Source: Verrucomicrobiota bacterium
GTDB taxonomy: Bacteria > Verrucomicrobiota > Verrucomicrobiia > Opitutales > Opitutaceae
DNA: 64,000 nt
Direction of reading: 5' to 3'
NCBI GenBank assembly: GCA_023399155.1
Contig: JAEWQP010000006.1
Coordinates: 248,001 to 312,000 of the forward strand
In this document: positions 8,823 through 17,418 of the stretch, piece after piece
How the letters are laid out: the number at the start of each line of letters is the position of its first letter
Numbering within the stretch: position 1 is the first letter of the stretch
The notes under the pieces: model-generated
Databases searched by the model: none
What the model saw: the letters and a program-made list of their open reading frames with translations, nothing else
What the model was told of the DNA's origin: nothing
Translations under genes and position numbers: made by a program

Positions 8823-9025
8823 TTGAACCACATCGCGCTTTTTGCAGAACGGCAAAAACGCTGAGGACACAGAGGGCACACAGAAAGGCAGTGGCGCGGC
8901 GAGTGGCCGCGGAGGCAGGGGAAACGGTGCGTCTTTGCCGTCGCTCAGCTTCTTCTGCTATCACCTGTCGAAGTCCGCGGCTCCGAGCCTTGAACTCTGT
9001 GCTCTCTGTGTCCTCTGTGGTTCAA
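8823..9025. repeat. Dispersed inverted-repeat (REP-like) element between hemC and cobA-hemD
   Basis: The right arm 8996-9025 ends in CCTCTGTGGTTCAA. Its reverse complement matches a left arm made of TTGAACCACA (8823-8832) and GAGGACACAGAGGGCACACAGA-type sequence (8863-8884), the two halves being split by a 30-base insertion. The spacer of about 110 bases has no gene. The element ends 11 bases before the cobA-hemD ATG. An upstream in-frame start (8842) merely translates the repeat. Confidence 0.75.
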
Positions 9026-9036
9026 CACATTCTCCC

Positions 9037-10569
9037 ATGGCTGAACAAGGTTGTGTCCATCTGGTCGGTGCAGGTCCGGGCGATCCCGGGCTGATTTCCG
9101 TGCGCGGGCGTGAGTTGCTCGAGTCGGCCGAGGTCGTCGTCTACGACCGCCTGGTCCATCGCGGCCTGCTCGCGCACTGCCGGCCGGAGTGCCTGCAGAT
9201 CTGCGTGGGCAAGCGCGCCGGCGGGCCCTCCGTCTCGCAGGAGGACATCGAGGCCGAACTCGTGAAACACGCGCGCGCCGGCCGGTGCGTGGTGCGCCTC
9301 AAGGGCGGCGATCCGTTCGTCTTCGGCCGCGGCGGCGAGGAGGCGGTCCACCTCGCGGCCGCCGGCATCCGCTTCGAGATCGTGCCCGGCATCACCTCCG
9401 CCCTCGGCGCGGGCGCGTTCGCGGGCATCCCGCTGACCAATCGCGATATCGCCTCCACGCTCGTCTTCGCCACCGGACACGAGACGCCGGAGAAGGACCG
9501 CACCGCGGTGGACTGGCGCGCCCTTGGCGCCCTGCGCCATGCCACGCTCTGCCTCTACATGGCCATGGGCCATCTCGACGAGATCGCGAGCCAGCTCCAG
9601 GCCGGTGGTCGTTCTGCGGATACACCGGCGGCATGCATCCAATGGGCCTCGCTCGGACGCCAACGCACGCTCGTGGCGACACTCGGCACGCTCGCCGACG
9701 AGGTGCGGAAGGCCGGGCTCGCCGCCCCGGCGATCGTCGTCGTGGGCGACGTCGTGACACTCCGCGAGACAGTGGGCTGGTTTGAGAAGCGGCCGTTGCT
9801 GGGCCGCCGCATCGTCGTGACCCGCAACCGCGACCAGGCGGGCGAACTGACCGGGCGCCTCGAGACGCTCGGCGCCAGCGTGCTCGAGCTCCCACTCGTG
9901 CGCGTTTCGCCGGTGGAGGACAAGGACCTCTGGGCCGAGGTTTTCCCCGAGCTTGGCAGTTACGACTGGCTGGTGTTCACCAGCGCCAACGGGGTCAGGC
10001 ATTTCTTCAGCGCGTTCTTCAAGGTGTTTCCCGATTTGCGCGCGCTCGGCGTGATGCGCATCGCCTGCATCGGCGAGGCCACGGCGGCCGCCGTGCGCGA
10101 CCTGCACCTCGAGGTCGAACTCACCCCGGCCAAGGCCGTGGCTGAGGAACTGGCCGAACTCATGATCAAGACCGGCAGCCTCGACAACGCCAAGGTGCTC
10201 GTGGTGACGGGCAACCTCAACCGCGACGTGCTTGTGCAGGAACTCGAGGAGGCCCGCGCGATCGTCGACTGCTTCCCGGCCTACAAGACGGAGCCGACCG
10301 ACCTCATGGACGAGCCGGTCGCGCAGGAATTTCGCGAACTCGGCGCCGATGCCGTCCTCTTCACCAGTTCATCGGGCGTGCATTCCTACGTCGCCCAGGC
10401 CGCCGCGCTCCAATTATCGGATACAGCGAAGCGTCCGCGCCTGGGCAGCATCGGGCCGATCACGAGCGAGACACTCCGGCACGCGAAGCTTCCGGTCGAC
10501 TTCGAGGCGGCCGCCGCCACGCTCGATGCGCTCGTGGCTGCGGTGGTGCACACGCTCGGCCGCGATTGA
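9037..10569 (+). CDS. cobA-hemD: Uroporphyrinogen-III C-methyltransferase / uroporphyrinogen-III synthase fusion
   Basis: 510 residues from ATG 9037. I chose this over the longer frame because upstream codons lie in the repeat element and the methyltransferase begins at once (VHLVGAGPGDPGLISVRG, residues 6-23). The CobA/SUMT domain (about 1-245) adds SAM-derived methyls to uroporphyrinogen III, giving precorrin-2. GGDPFVFGRGGEE near residue 90 and PGITSALGAGAFAGIPLTNRD near 117 are typical. The HemD domain (about 253-510, starting LLGRRIVVTRN) closes hydroxymethylbilane to uroporphyrinogen III. FTSANGVRHFF and FTSSSGVHSY are the usual HemD repeats. With hemC upstream, this locus makes uroporphyrinogen III and diverts it to siroheme or cobalamin. 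Such fusions are known in several phyla. Confidence 0.93.
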   Translation: MAEQGCVHLVGAGPGDPGLISVRGRELLESAEVVVYDRLVHRGLLAHCRPECLQICVGKRAGGPSVSQEDIEAELVKHARAGRCVVRLKGGDPFVFGRGGEEAVHLAAAGIRFEIVPGITSALGAGAFAGIPLTNRDIASTLVFATGHETPEKDRTAVDWRALGALRHATLCLYMAMGHLDEIASQLQAGGRSADTPAACIQWASLGRQRTLVATLGTLADEVRKAGLAAPAIVVVGDVVTLRETVGWFEKRPLLGRRIVVTRNRDQAGELTGRLETLGASVLELPLVRVSPVEDKDLWAEVFPELGSYDWLVFTSANGVRHFFSAFFKVFPDLRALGVMRIACIGEATAAAVRDLHLEVELTPAKAVAEELAELMIKTGSLDNAKVLVVTGNLNRDVLVQELEEARAIVDCFPAYKTEPTDLMDEPVAQEFRELGADAVLFTSSSGVHSYVAQAAALQLSDTAKRPRLGSIGPITSETLRHAKLPVDFEAAAATLDALVAAVVHTLGRD

Positions 10570-10704
10570 ACCCGGGCGCCGGGCGGATCCGGCGGGGGCG
10601 GAAAGCATGCGGCGGCTGGCGGACCCTCGGGGCGGCCCGCAGCCCTGATGCGACTGGGGACCGAAGGCAAATTGGGGCCGGGCGCCTATCCCGCCCGGGA
10701 CTTT

Positions 10705-10722
10705 CCGGGAGTAGTCTCCCGG
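10705..10722. other. Perfect short hairpin upstream of the membrane-protein gene
   Basis: CCGGGAG (10705-10711), loop TAGT, CTCCCGG (10716-10722). No T-tract follows, so it is not a classical terminator. It lies 46 bases before the next gene and could be a leader structure or operator. The function is not known. Confidence 0.35.
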
Positions 10723-10768
10723 CGAGCCGAATGGACTGCAGTGTCGTGTCCATCGCACGCTGTCCCCG

Positions 10769-11281
10769 ATGATGAACGAGACCACACAAACGCAGCCCGC
10801 CGCCCCCGCGCCGGCCACGACCGGCGAGGATGCGCCGCTGGCGTCCCGCACGTACGGGTGGCGCACAGTGCTCGTGCTTGGCCTCGTGGTGATCGGGATG
10901 TTTCTGCTGGGCTACATCCCGGCGACCATCCGGGTCTCGGCGCTCGAGCAGGCGCGCGATGCCGCACTGATCGAGATCCGGCGGGCCAACCTGCAGTTGA
11001 ACCTGGCGTCCGCCGCGATCGATGCCCGCCGGGGCGAGTATGAGGCGGCACGCATAGCCGCCGCGACGTTCTACACCGGCCTCAGTGCCGAGGTGAATGC
11101 CGTGGGGATCACCTCGTGGAGCGCGGAACAGCGCGAGGCGATGCGTCCCCTGCTCGATCAGCGCGACGAATTGATCACGCTGCTCGCCCGTGGAGACCCG
11201 GCCTCGGCCGAGCGACTCGCGGAGCTCTACCACGCCTTCCGGCAGTCAACGGCGTCGGATACGACCGAAAGCGTGGAGTAG
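10769..11281 (+). CDS. Small bitopic membrane protein with coiled-coil-like periplasmic part, unknown function
   Basis: 170 residues, starting at ATG 10769 (a second ATG follows immediately). An Ala/Pro/Thr-rich cytoplasmic head of about 30 residues precedes one transmembrane segment (VLVLGLVVIGMFLLGYIP, about 34-51). The rest is soluble and helical: residues 57-100 are rich in Ala, Arg, Glu and Leu with heptad-like spacing (RVSALEQARDAALIEIRRA), and the tail is acidic. I recognise no family. It stands alone between cobA-hemD and a convergent HAD gene. The regular composition and codon use like the neighbours support a real gene. Confidence 0.6.
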   Translation: MMNETTQTQPAAPAPATTGEDAPLASRTYGWRTVLVLGLVVIGMFLLGYIPATIRVSALEQARDAALIEIRRANLQLNLASAAIDARRGEYEAARIAAATFYTGLSAEVNAVGITSWSAEQREAMRPLLDQRDELITLLARGDPASAERLAELYHAFRQSTASDTTESVE

Positions 11282-11282
11282 G

Positions 11283-11361
11283 GCCGTTTCAGAAAACTCG
11301 TAGCCGCGCGGGATGATCGATCTATTGAGGCGTTCGGATGGGTTTCCCAGTCTGAAACGGC
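11283..11361. repeat. 11-base inverted repeat between convergent genes
   Basis: GCCGTTTCAGA (11283-11293) and TCTGAAACGGC (11351-11361) are perfect complements 57 bases apart. The spacer has no gene. The TGAAACGG word recurs before hemC (about 7348) and at about 18720, so it may belong to a dispersed family rather than be a local terminator. No T-tract is present. Confidence 0.5.
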
Positions 11362-11486
11362 TGCGACATTTCTGAAGCCGCTGTGGCTTCGTGTTCGCAG
11401 CCCGCTGGCAAGGTCGCGAGCAGCACGGCATCCGTCGCTCCCGCATGCTCCATCTCCGGACACCCGATGCACCGGGTCAGCGGGAC

Positions 11487-12197
11487 TCAGCGCCCCGGCA
11501 GCAGGTCGAGCAGGTGCGAGAGGCTGCCGATCTCGCCGTCGGCCGCGGGATCAGCGTCATGACGCACCCGCACGACCGACCATCCGGCATCGCGAGCCCC
11601 GGCGACATCGTGCTTGAGGCTGTCCCCGACGTGCAGCACCTGTGCGGGGGTGATGCCATGGGCCTGCTCGGCCCGGCGGAAGATGCCCGTATCCGGTTTC
11701 TCATAACCCGCTTCGCTGGAAATCGTGACCGCCTCGAAGTGCGGCCGCAGGCCGGTTTCGGCGAGCACGCGATGGAGCCGGCTGTCCCAGTTCGAGAGCA
11801 CCCCGAGGCGGTAGCCGCGACGCCCCAGCGCGGTGAGCGTGTCGGCCGCGCCGTCATACACGCGCCAGCGTGACCCGTGGGCGAACGTCTCCCAGAGCTC
11901 TTCGAAGAAGGCGTCGAAGCGGGTGGGGGTATGCCCGAGCTCGCCGAACGCCTGCCGCACCACGCGCTGCCAGAAGTCGCGTTCACGGCGCTCCGGATCG
12001 AGCACGCGGGTGTCTTTCGACACCGCGTGGAATGCGTTCCGAAAGGCGTGGTCGAGTGCCTCCGCGGCATGATCACAGTCATGGCAGAGCGCGACCTCGC
12101 GGTAGACGGCTCCGACCGAGGGATGGGGGCGGAGCAGCGTGCCGGCCGCGTCGAAGGTCACGACGAGCACGCGGCCGGGATCAAAGCCGGCTGTCAT
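11487..12197 (-). CDS. HAD-superfamily hydrolase (REG-2/HDHD3-like subfamily IA)
   Basis: 236 residues. Motif I is FDAAGT (Asp16), motif II includes VLSNWDSR, motif III is the Lys of GYEKPD, and motif IV is HVGDSLKHDVAGARDAGW. The second Asp of the usual DxD motif is Ala here. That is also seen in the REG-2/HDHD3-like branch, so it is a family trait rather than damage. A cap domain lies between residues 20 and 110. Such proteins are usually small-molecule phosphatases, and the substrate cannot be predicted. Its ATG (12197) overlaps the stop of the upstream DUF971 gene by four bases, so they are co-transcribed. Confidence 0.85.
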   Translation of the reverse strand: MTAGFDPGRVLVVTFDAAGTLLRPHPSVGAVYREVALCHDCDHAAEALDHAFRNAFHAVSKDTRVLDPERRERDFWQRVVRQAFGELGHTPTRFDAFFEELWETFAHGSRWRVYDGAADTLTALGRRGYRLGVLSNWDSRLHRVLAETGLRPHFEAVTISSEAGYEKPDTGIFRRAEQAHGITPAQVLHVGDSLKHDVAGARDAGWSVVRVRHDADPAADGEIGSLSHLLDLLPGR

Positions 12198-12502
12198 GAT
12201 CGGGCGTTCTCGCCAAGCTGCCGCAGCAGTTCGTAGGAGTAGAGCCCGGAATCGTGTCCGTCGCTGAAGTCGAAGCGCACAGCATAATTGCCGATCACCT
12301 GCCAGCCGGTCACCACGACTGCGGAGAAGTCCTTCCGGCCCTCCGCGCCGTGTATCCGCCCGAACAGGTCAGGCTCGCCCTTCGAGGCCGCGCTCGGGGA
12401 GGCGGCGCGCAGGGCGGGGCACGAGAGGTAGGTCTCGGCGCCGTCGGCCCACTTGATGGCGACTTCGTTGCCGATGAGCTGAATGTCCGTCGGAGCGATC
12501 AC
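12194..12502 (-). CDS. DUF971 / GBBH-like N-terminal domain protein
   Basis: About 102 residues from a GTG at 12502. The frame extends upstream to 12586, but those residues (Arg/Gly/Ser rich) do not belong to the domain, while the domain begins right at PTDIQLIGNEVAIKWADGAETYLSCPALR. This small beta-rich domain (DUF971) is found alone in bacteria and at the N-terminus of gamma-butyrobetaine hydroxylase, and stand-alone copies are linked to Fe-S or metal handling. The usual Cys pair after LR (CPCAxC-like) is absent here (LRAASPSAAS). The end, GNYAVRFDFSDGHDSGLYSYELLRQL, is typical. It is the first gene of a two-gene unit with the HAD hydrolase. Confidence 0.75.
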   Translation of the reverse strand: MIAPTDIQLIGNEVAIKWADGAETYLSCPALRAASPSAASKGEPDLFGRIHGAEGRKDFSAVVVTGWQVIGNYAVRFDFSDGHDSGLYSYELLRQLGENARS

Positions 12503-12910
12503 AGCGGGGAACCAAAAACGACCGGACCGTCGGCTGCAAGAACCAGGCGCTCGCACCGGCCGGCCAGCGCCAGCGTGCAGCCGCATTGGCCAGGGCGATG
12601 GGAACGCATCCGCGCTGCGCGCCGGGGGCGTACGCCCGATCTCCGGCCGGGAGCCTGTGCCCTCATCGGTCCGGCGCGTGCCCGTCGGCTCCGAACCGGT
12701 GGGCGCTCGATTGCGATTGCGGGGCAGCTGCTTACCTTGGCGAAAACACGAGTCTCACGATCCCGCGCTTCGGATCCGGGAGCGCCACGCTTCAGGCGGC
12801 CGGCGTTCACGGGTCACGGCCGGGGCGGTCCCTGCCGCTGCCGTGTCTCGGGTGCGCTATCGAGGCTTTTGCCGCGACGAACTGGACGAGGGCCAACTCA
12901 CGACTTTCCC
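12503..12910. other. Divergent intergenic region, no gene seen
   Basis: About 400 bases separate the minus-strand DUF971 gene from the plus-strand cbpA. The cbpA frame is open throughout, but the 219 extra codons look like random high-GC translation (Arg, Ala, Gly, Ser rich) and the J domain begins at 12911. Promoters for both directions must lie here, but I cannot pick convincing ones. Confidence 0.4.
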
Positions 12911-13948
12911 ATGCCCGTGCAATTCCGAGATTACTACGCGATCCTCGGCGTCGGCCGCGACGCTTCCGAGGCGGACATCAAGAAAGCATTCCGCACGCTC
13001 GCGCGGAAGTACCACCCCGATGTGGCCAGGGACAAGAAGTCGGCCGAGGAGAAGTTCAAGGAGATCAACGAGGCCTACGATGTGCTCGGCGATCCCGCCA
13101 AGCGTGCGAAGTACGACCGCCTGGGCGCGCGCTGGCAGGATTATGAGACTGCCGGAGCGGGTGGGGCGGCATCGGACGGTGCCTTCTCCCGGGCCCGGCG
13201 ACCAGGCGAGGCGGGCGCCTACGAGTTCCACTTTGGCGGCACGACGGGATTCAGCGATTTCTTCGAGCGGTTCTTTGGCGGGCGCGGCGGCGAGGGGCTG
13301 GGAGATCTGGAGGACCTCTTCGGCGGCGGCGTGGATCCGCGGGCGTCGGGGCGCAGTGCTCCGAGGGCGGGCGGCGACGCGGGGCGTCGGCACGGGGCGG
13401 ATACCGAGGCCGACCTGCTCGTGACCCTGGACGAGGCCGTGCGCGGGGGCGAGCGCCTGCTGCGCCTTGAACGAATCGATCCGCGTACCGGAGAATCCAC
13501 GACACAGACCCTCCGTGTCCGCATTCCATCAGGTGTGCGCGAGGGGCAGCGCCTGCGGATCCCCGCGCAGGGGGCGGCGGGTACCGACGGGGCCGCGGCG
13601 GGCGACCTTTACCTGCGGGTCCGCCTGGCCGCCGACCCGGACTTTCGCGCCAAGGGCCATGACCTCTACTGCGACCTGCAGCTCGCGCCCTGGGAGGCGG
13701 TGCTGGGCGCCACGGTCGAGGTCTCCGTGCCGGGTGGGCGACACGCCCGGGTGCGCGTTCCTGCGGGGACGCGCTCCGGGACCCGGTTGCGCTTGCGTGG
13801 TCACGGTCTGCCCCGGCCCGAAGGCGGGGCCGGCGACCTCTACGTCGTCATCGCCATCGACGTTCCGGAAACCGTCGGCGCCGAGGAGCGGGCCCTGTGG
13901 GAGCAGCTCGGGCGCACATCGCAATTTTCACCACGCAAAATGCCATGA
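12911..13948 (+). CDS. cbpA: CbpA-type DnaJ co-chaperone
   Basis: 345 residues. The J domain occupies residues 5-70, with the essential HPD at 35-37 (RKYHPDV) and the KKAFRTLARKY helix II that contacts DnaK. A Gly/Phe-rich linker follows (about 75-150, FGGTTGFSDFFERFFGGRGG). Two DnaJ C-terminal beta domains run from about 160 to 340 (LRVRIPSGVREGQRLRIPAQG, GDLYLRVRLAADPDF). The Cys-rich zinc finger of classical DnaJ is missing, so this is a type II (CbpA/DnaJB-like) J protein that stimulates DnaK ATPase and delivers clients. It overlaps the next gene by ATGA, and that gene encodes its modulator. Confidence 0.92.
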   Translation: MPVQFRDYYAILGVGRDASEADIKKAFRTLARKYHPDVARDKKSAEEKFKEINEAYDVLGDPAKRAKYDRLGARWQDYETAGAGGAASDGAFSRARRPGEAGAYEFHFGGTTGFSDFFERFFGGRGGEGLGDLEDLFGGGVDPRASGRSAPRAGGDAGRRHGADTEADLLVTLDEAVRGGERLLRLERIDPRTGESTTQTLRVRIPSGVREGQRLRIPAQGAAGTDGAAAGDLYLRVRLAADPDFRAKGHDLYCDLQLAPWEAVLGATVEVSVPGGRHARVRVPAGTRSGTRLRLRGHGLPRPEGGAGDLYVVIAIDVPETVGAEERALWEQLGRTSQFSPRKMP

Positions 13949-14256
13949 ACGAGACAAGCCTTGCCTTCTTCAGCCCTGATGCGGGCGCGCTGCACTCGAT
14001 CGGCGAACTGGCCCACATCACGCAGGTCCCGAGGCACACCATCGCGATCTATTGTCGCTGGGGCCTGCTCACGCCTGTGGGCGACCCCGACACCCAAGGA
14101 TGGTTCTTCGACACCGAGGCCATCCGTGTGCTTCAGCGCATCGAGTATCTGCGTCATGATCGAGGCGTGAACCTGGCGGGCATCCGCGTGGTTCTGGAAC
14201 TCGCCGCGGAGGTCGAGCGTTTGCGCGAGGAACTGAGGTTTTTCCGCCAATTCTGA
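13945..14256 (+). CDS. cbpM: CbpM-like chaperone modulator (MerR-type fold)
   Basis: 103 residues from ATG 13945, which overlaps the cbpA stop. An earlier in-frame start lies inside cbpA and is not needed. The protein carries a single MerR-like winged helix (SIGELAHITQVPRHTIAIYCRWGLLTPVGD) and a helical tail (LAAEVERLREELRFFRQF). Stand-alone proteins of this kind beside cbpA are CbpM, which binds the J domain of CbpA and blocks its action on DnaK, rather than a DNA-binding regulator. The strict coupling to cbpA supports that reading. A role as transcription factor is possible but less likely, given the short length. Confidence 0.8.
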   Translation: MNETSLAFFSPDAGALHSIGELAHITQVPRHTIAIYCRWGLLTPVGDPDTQGWFFDTEAIRVLQRIEYLRHDRGVNLAGIRVVLELAAEVERLREELRFFRQF

Positions 14257-14404
14257 GCCGCCCGTCATGACAATCCGGATGCGGCCGCTCCGGCGGGTTG
14301 CATCGCGCAGAGGGCCGCGGGGCCATGCACCGGGCAAGGATGCGAAGACGAGGACCCCCGGTGAAAAACCACCACTGTAGCAAACATCCAAATACATATG
14401 TGCC

Positions 14405-14869
14405 ATGTCCGATGAACCGTTTGATGCCGATGAGCGAGGCATCGTCGTGCCCTGTCCGCAGTGCGGACGGGCCAACCGGCTTCCATACGAACGCCTCAGC
14501 GAGGCTGCCCGGTGTGCGGTGTGCCGGGCGGAGATCCCGCCACCGGACCGTCCCGTCGCCGTGGCCGGATCGGCTGCCTTCGACGCGCTGACCGGCCGCT
14601 GTGTGCTGCCGGTGCTCGTCGATTTCTGGGCACCCTGGTGCGGGCCGTGCCGCATGGTGGCACCCGAGCTCGTCAACGTCGCACGTGCGCGGGCGGGCCA
14701 GTGGGTGGTCGCCAAGGTCAACACCGAGGCGCTGATCGATGTCGCGACCAGGTTCCGCATCGTCAGCATCCCGACGCTCGCCGTCTTTCGCGCCGGGCGC
14801 GAACTGAAGCGGCAGGCCGGCGCCATGCCCGCAGCCCAGATCCTCGACTGGCTCGAACGCGAGTCCTGA
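14405..14869 (+). CDS. trxC: Thioredoxin 2-type protein with N-terminal zinc ribbon
   Basis: 154 residues, the size of TrxC. Residues 15-42 hold two Cys pairs (CPQC at 17-20 and CAVC at 37-40), a zinc ribbon as in E. coli Trx2. The thioredoxin fold follows with FWAPWCGPCRM (active Cys79 and Cys82), then FRIVSIPTLAVFRAGREL containing the cis-Pro loop. It would reduce protein disulfides in the cytosol, and the zinc ribbon gives redox tuning. It lies 148 bases downstream of cbpM on the same strand, perhaps in a protein-quality-control group. Confidence 0.9.
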   Translation: MSDEPFDADERGIVVPCPQCGRANRLPYERLSEAARCAVCRAEIPPPDRPVAVAGSAAFDALTGRCVLPVLVDFWAPWCGPCRMVAPELVNVARARAGQWVVAKVNTEALIDVATRFRIVSIPTLAVFRAGRELKRQAGAMPAAQILDWLERES

Positions 14870-15051
14870 GAAGGCGGCGATCCGGCCGCGTCCGGACCGT
14901 GGCCTCCGGTCTCAGGAAGCGGCTCGCGCGTGATCCGGGGCTGTCCGGACGCTTCGCCGAGGGGACCGCGATTCACGAGGGATACTTCCGGTCTGCACCC
15001 GACATTTCGCCTTCCCCGCCCCGGCCGATTTGATCAACCTGCGCGCTCCCC

Positions 15052-17043
15052 ATGGCATTGCAGCACCTGACCGACGAGCAGGTTCGCGACTGGACCCGCG
15101 AACAGAAGGACCGGTGGTGGCTCGAGAACGTCTTTCGCGGCAACCTGCCGCAGCTCACGCTGCGTTCGGCAATCACGGGCTTCCTGCTCGGCGGGGTGCT
15201 CTCGGCCACAAACCTCTACATCGGCGGCAAGACCGGCGTGTCGCTCGGCGTCGGGCTGACCTCGGTGATCCTGGCGTTCGCCATCTTCAGGGTCATGGCG
15301 CGGGCCGGCCTGGCGCGCGATTTCACGATTCTCGAAAACAACTGTATGCAGTCGATCGCGACCGCGGCCGGCTACATGACCGCGCCGCTCATTTCCTCGG
15401 TCGCCGCCTACATGCTGATGACCGGGCAGATCATCCCCTGGTGGCAGTTGTTGCTCTGGAATGTCGTGCTCTCGGCGCTCGGCGTGCTCGTGGCCTTTCC
15501 GATGAAGCGGCGCTTCATCAACGACGAGCAGCAGCCGTTTCCAGAGGGCCGCGCCTGTGGGGTCGTCCTGGATACAATGTATCACAGCGACGCGGCCAGC
15601 GGCATGGTCAAGGCCCGGGCGCTCGCCGTGGCCGCGATGCTCGCCGGTGGGCTGCAGTTCCTCATGGGGGAGGGGTGGATGCGGCTCGTCCAGTTCAAGA
15701 TCCTGCAGCTCGACCGGCTGCTTGGCTGGAAGGAGGCCTGGCACCTGCGCGAGCGCCTCGACGACTACTACTACATGCTCGCGGCGAAGTTCCACCTGTG
15801 GGTCCCGAGCATACTCGGCACGGACCTCAGGCAGCTCGGCCTGCGCGTGGGTCTCGACGCCGCCATGCTCGGCGTCGGCGGCCTCATGGGTATCCGCGTG
15901 GCCACTTCGGTGCTGATCGGCACGCTGGTCAACTTCGCCGTGCTGGCGCCGCTCATGATCCAGCGCGGGGACATCGCCCCGCGCCTCGCGCCCGACGGCG
16001 CGCTCATCGCGATCAACCGCGCGGAGATCGTCAACCAGTGGTCGCTCTGGTGGGGCATCACGATGATGGTCGTGGCCTCGATGGTTTCGCTCTTCGCCAA
16101 GCCCAAGGTGATCCTGGGCGCCTTCCGGGGTTTGTTCGCCAGGAGGGACGAGGCGGCCGCCGTCGATGTCGTGAAGCACATCGAGCTGCCGCTGTGGGTG
16201 TCGTTCGTGGGCGTTCCGGTGCTCGGGCTGTGCGCGGCCTGGATGGCGCACGATTTCTTCGGGGTGCAGTGGTACCTCGCCATCCTCGCGCTGCCCCTGA
16301 TCTTTGTGCTCACGTTGATCGCCACCAATGCGATGGCGTTGACATCGTGGACGCCCACGGGGTCGCTGTCGAAGATCACGCAGTTCACCTTCGGCGCGAT
16401 CGACCGCACGAACCCTGCGGTGAACCTCATGACGGCGGGCATGACGGCGGAGGTCGCCTCGAATGCGGCCAACCTGCTCTCCGACATCAAGCCCGGCTAC
16501 ATGCTCGGTGCCAAGCCGCGCCAGCAGGCCATCGGTCACGTCATCGGCATCTTCGCCGGTGCACTCGCCTCGACGCCGCTGTTCTTTCTTCTCTTCCTGC
16601 CGCCCCAGGAGGTCGACGGCGCGATGGTGCGCACGACGACGACGATCGTCTCGGATACATTCGCCATGCCCTCGGCGCTGCAGTGGAAAGGCGTGGCCGA
16701 GATCATCGAGAAGGGCCTGAAAAGCCTTCCCACCTCGGCGCTCATCTCGATGGCCGTGGCCGCAGTGCTCGCCGTCGTCTTCGAGGTGCTGCGCATCGTC
16801 ACGAAGAACCGGTTTCCGCTGTCCGCGATCTCGATCGGCCTCGGCGTGGTTCTTCCGCCCGACGCCTGCATCGCGATGTTTGCAGGGGCGTTTTTCTTCC
16901 ACGTCATGGCGCGGCGTAATCCCACGGCGGGTACCCGGGGCTTCGCCCTGTGGGTGGAAGGCTGCGAGCCGATTTGCGCCGGCCTCATCTCGGGCGCCGC
17001 GCTCGTCGGGATCGGCAACGCGCTGCTCAACGTGTTGATGTAG
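15052..17043 (+). CDS. OPT-family oligopeptide/metal-chelate transporter
   Basis: 663 residues with about 14-16 hydrophobic segments spread over the full length, typical of OPT proteins. The N-terminus (TLRSAITGFLLGGVLSATNLYIGGKTGVS) is characteristic of bacterial OPT members, with the conserved N-L-Y-x-G-x-K-T-G segment. ENNCMQSIATAAGYM and LTEVASNAANLLSDIKPGYMLGAKPRQQ-like blocks (about residues 100 and 470-490) are also family hallmarks. OPT proteins import peptides or peptide-like metal chelates using the proton gradient. The substrate cannot be inferred here. It is a single gene with 180 bases upstream and no partner. Confidence 0.9.
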   Translation: MALQHLTDEQVRDWTREQKDRWWLENVFRGNLPQLTLRSAITGFLLGGVLSATNLYIGGKTGVSLGVGLTSVILAFAIFRVMARAGLARDFTILENNCMQSIATAAGYMTAPLISSVAAYMLMTGQIIPWWQLLLWNVVLSALGVLVAFPMKRRFINDEQQPFPEGRACGVVLDTMYHSDAASGMVKARALAVAAMLAGGLQFLMGEGWMRLVQFKILQLDRLLGWKEAWHLRERLDDYYYMLAAKFHLWVPSILGTDLRQLGLRVGLDAAMLGVGGLMGIRVATSVLIGTLVNFAVLAPLMIQRGDIAPRLAPDGALIAINRAEIVNQWSLWWGITMMVVASMVSLFAKPKVILGAFRGLFARRDEAAAVDVVKHIELPLWVSFVGVPVLGLCAAWMAHDFFGVQWYLAILALPLIFVLTLIATNAMALTSWTPTGSLSKITQFTFGAIDRTNPAVNLMTAGMTAEVASNAANLLSDIKPGYMLGAKPRQQAIGHVIGIFAGALASTPLFFLLFLPPQEVDGAMVRTTTTIVSDTFAMPSALQWKGVAEIIEKGLKSLPTSALISMAVAAVLAVVFEVLRIVTKNRFPLSAISIGLGVVLPPDACIAMFAGAFFFHVMARRNPTAGTRGFALWVEGCEPICAGLISGAALVGIGNALLNVLM

Positions 17044-17418
17044 CGAACTGCGTCGCAGGCCCGTATTGGCGAAGGGAGTTTCGCTCCCCCGCCTTCCGGG
17101 CCCTCGGATGACGGGAGCCGATGCACCGACTCAGGAGGTCGTCCGCTTGGTTCAGTGCAATCACGGGATGGCGATCGCGGATGGGGCCTCGGTGAAGACG
17201 ATCGGCCCTCACGCCTTCGGCAGCGACTAACTCGAGAGGCCAATACGCTGACTTGCGGCTGATTCGAGGCTGTCCGCAGCGCGCCGTGATCGTGAAACGG
17301 TCGCTGCGGTCAATAGGCCCGCCGTTTGCCCGCCCCGGTGACCGGTCGGACCTCCGTCGCAACCGCTGGCGGAAATGTACGCCAGCTCGCGCGACCGGAT
17401 CAACTACCCCCGGGGGCG
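17044..17418. other. Intergenic region, no gene seen
   Basis: About 375 bases follow the OPT gene. A short hairpin (GGGAG / CTCCC with a five-base loop near 17074-17090) lies 30 bases past the stop, without a T-tract. The frame of the next ORF is open from 17326, but the residues before ATG 17419 look random. Confidence 0.35.

Noticed and set aside
8842..9036. N-terminal extension of CobA-HemD
   Set aside because: It translates the dispersed repeat, and the methyltransferase domain begins at ATG 9037.
10705..10722. Intrinsic terminator after cobA-hemD
   Set aside because: The perfect stem lacks any following T-tract.
15034..16902. 622-residue minus-strand ORF opposite the OPT transporter
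   Set aside because: Composition dominated by His, Asp, Arg and Glu, mirroring the hydrophobic codons of the real gene. No motif.
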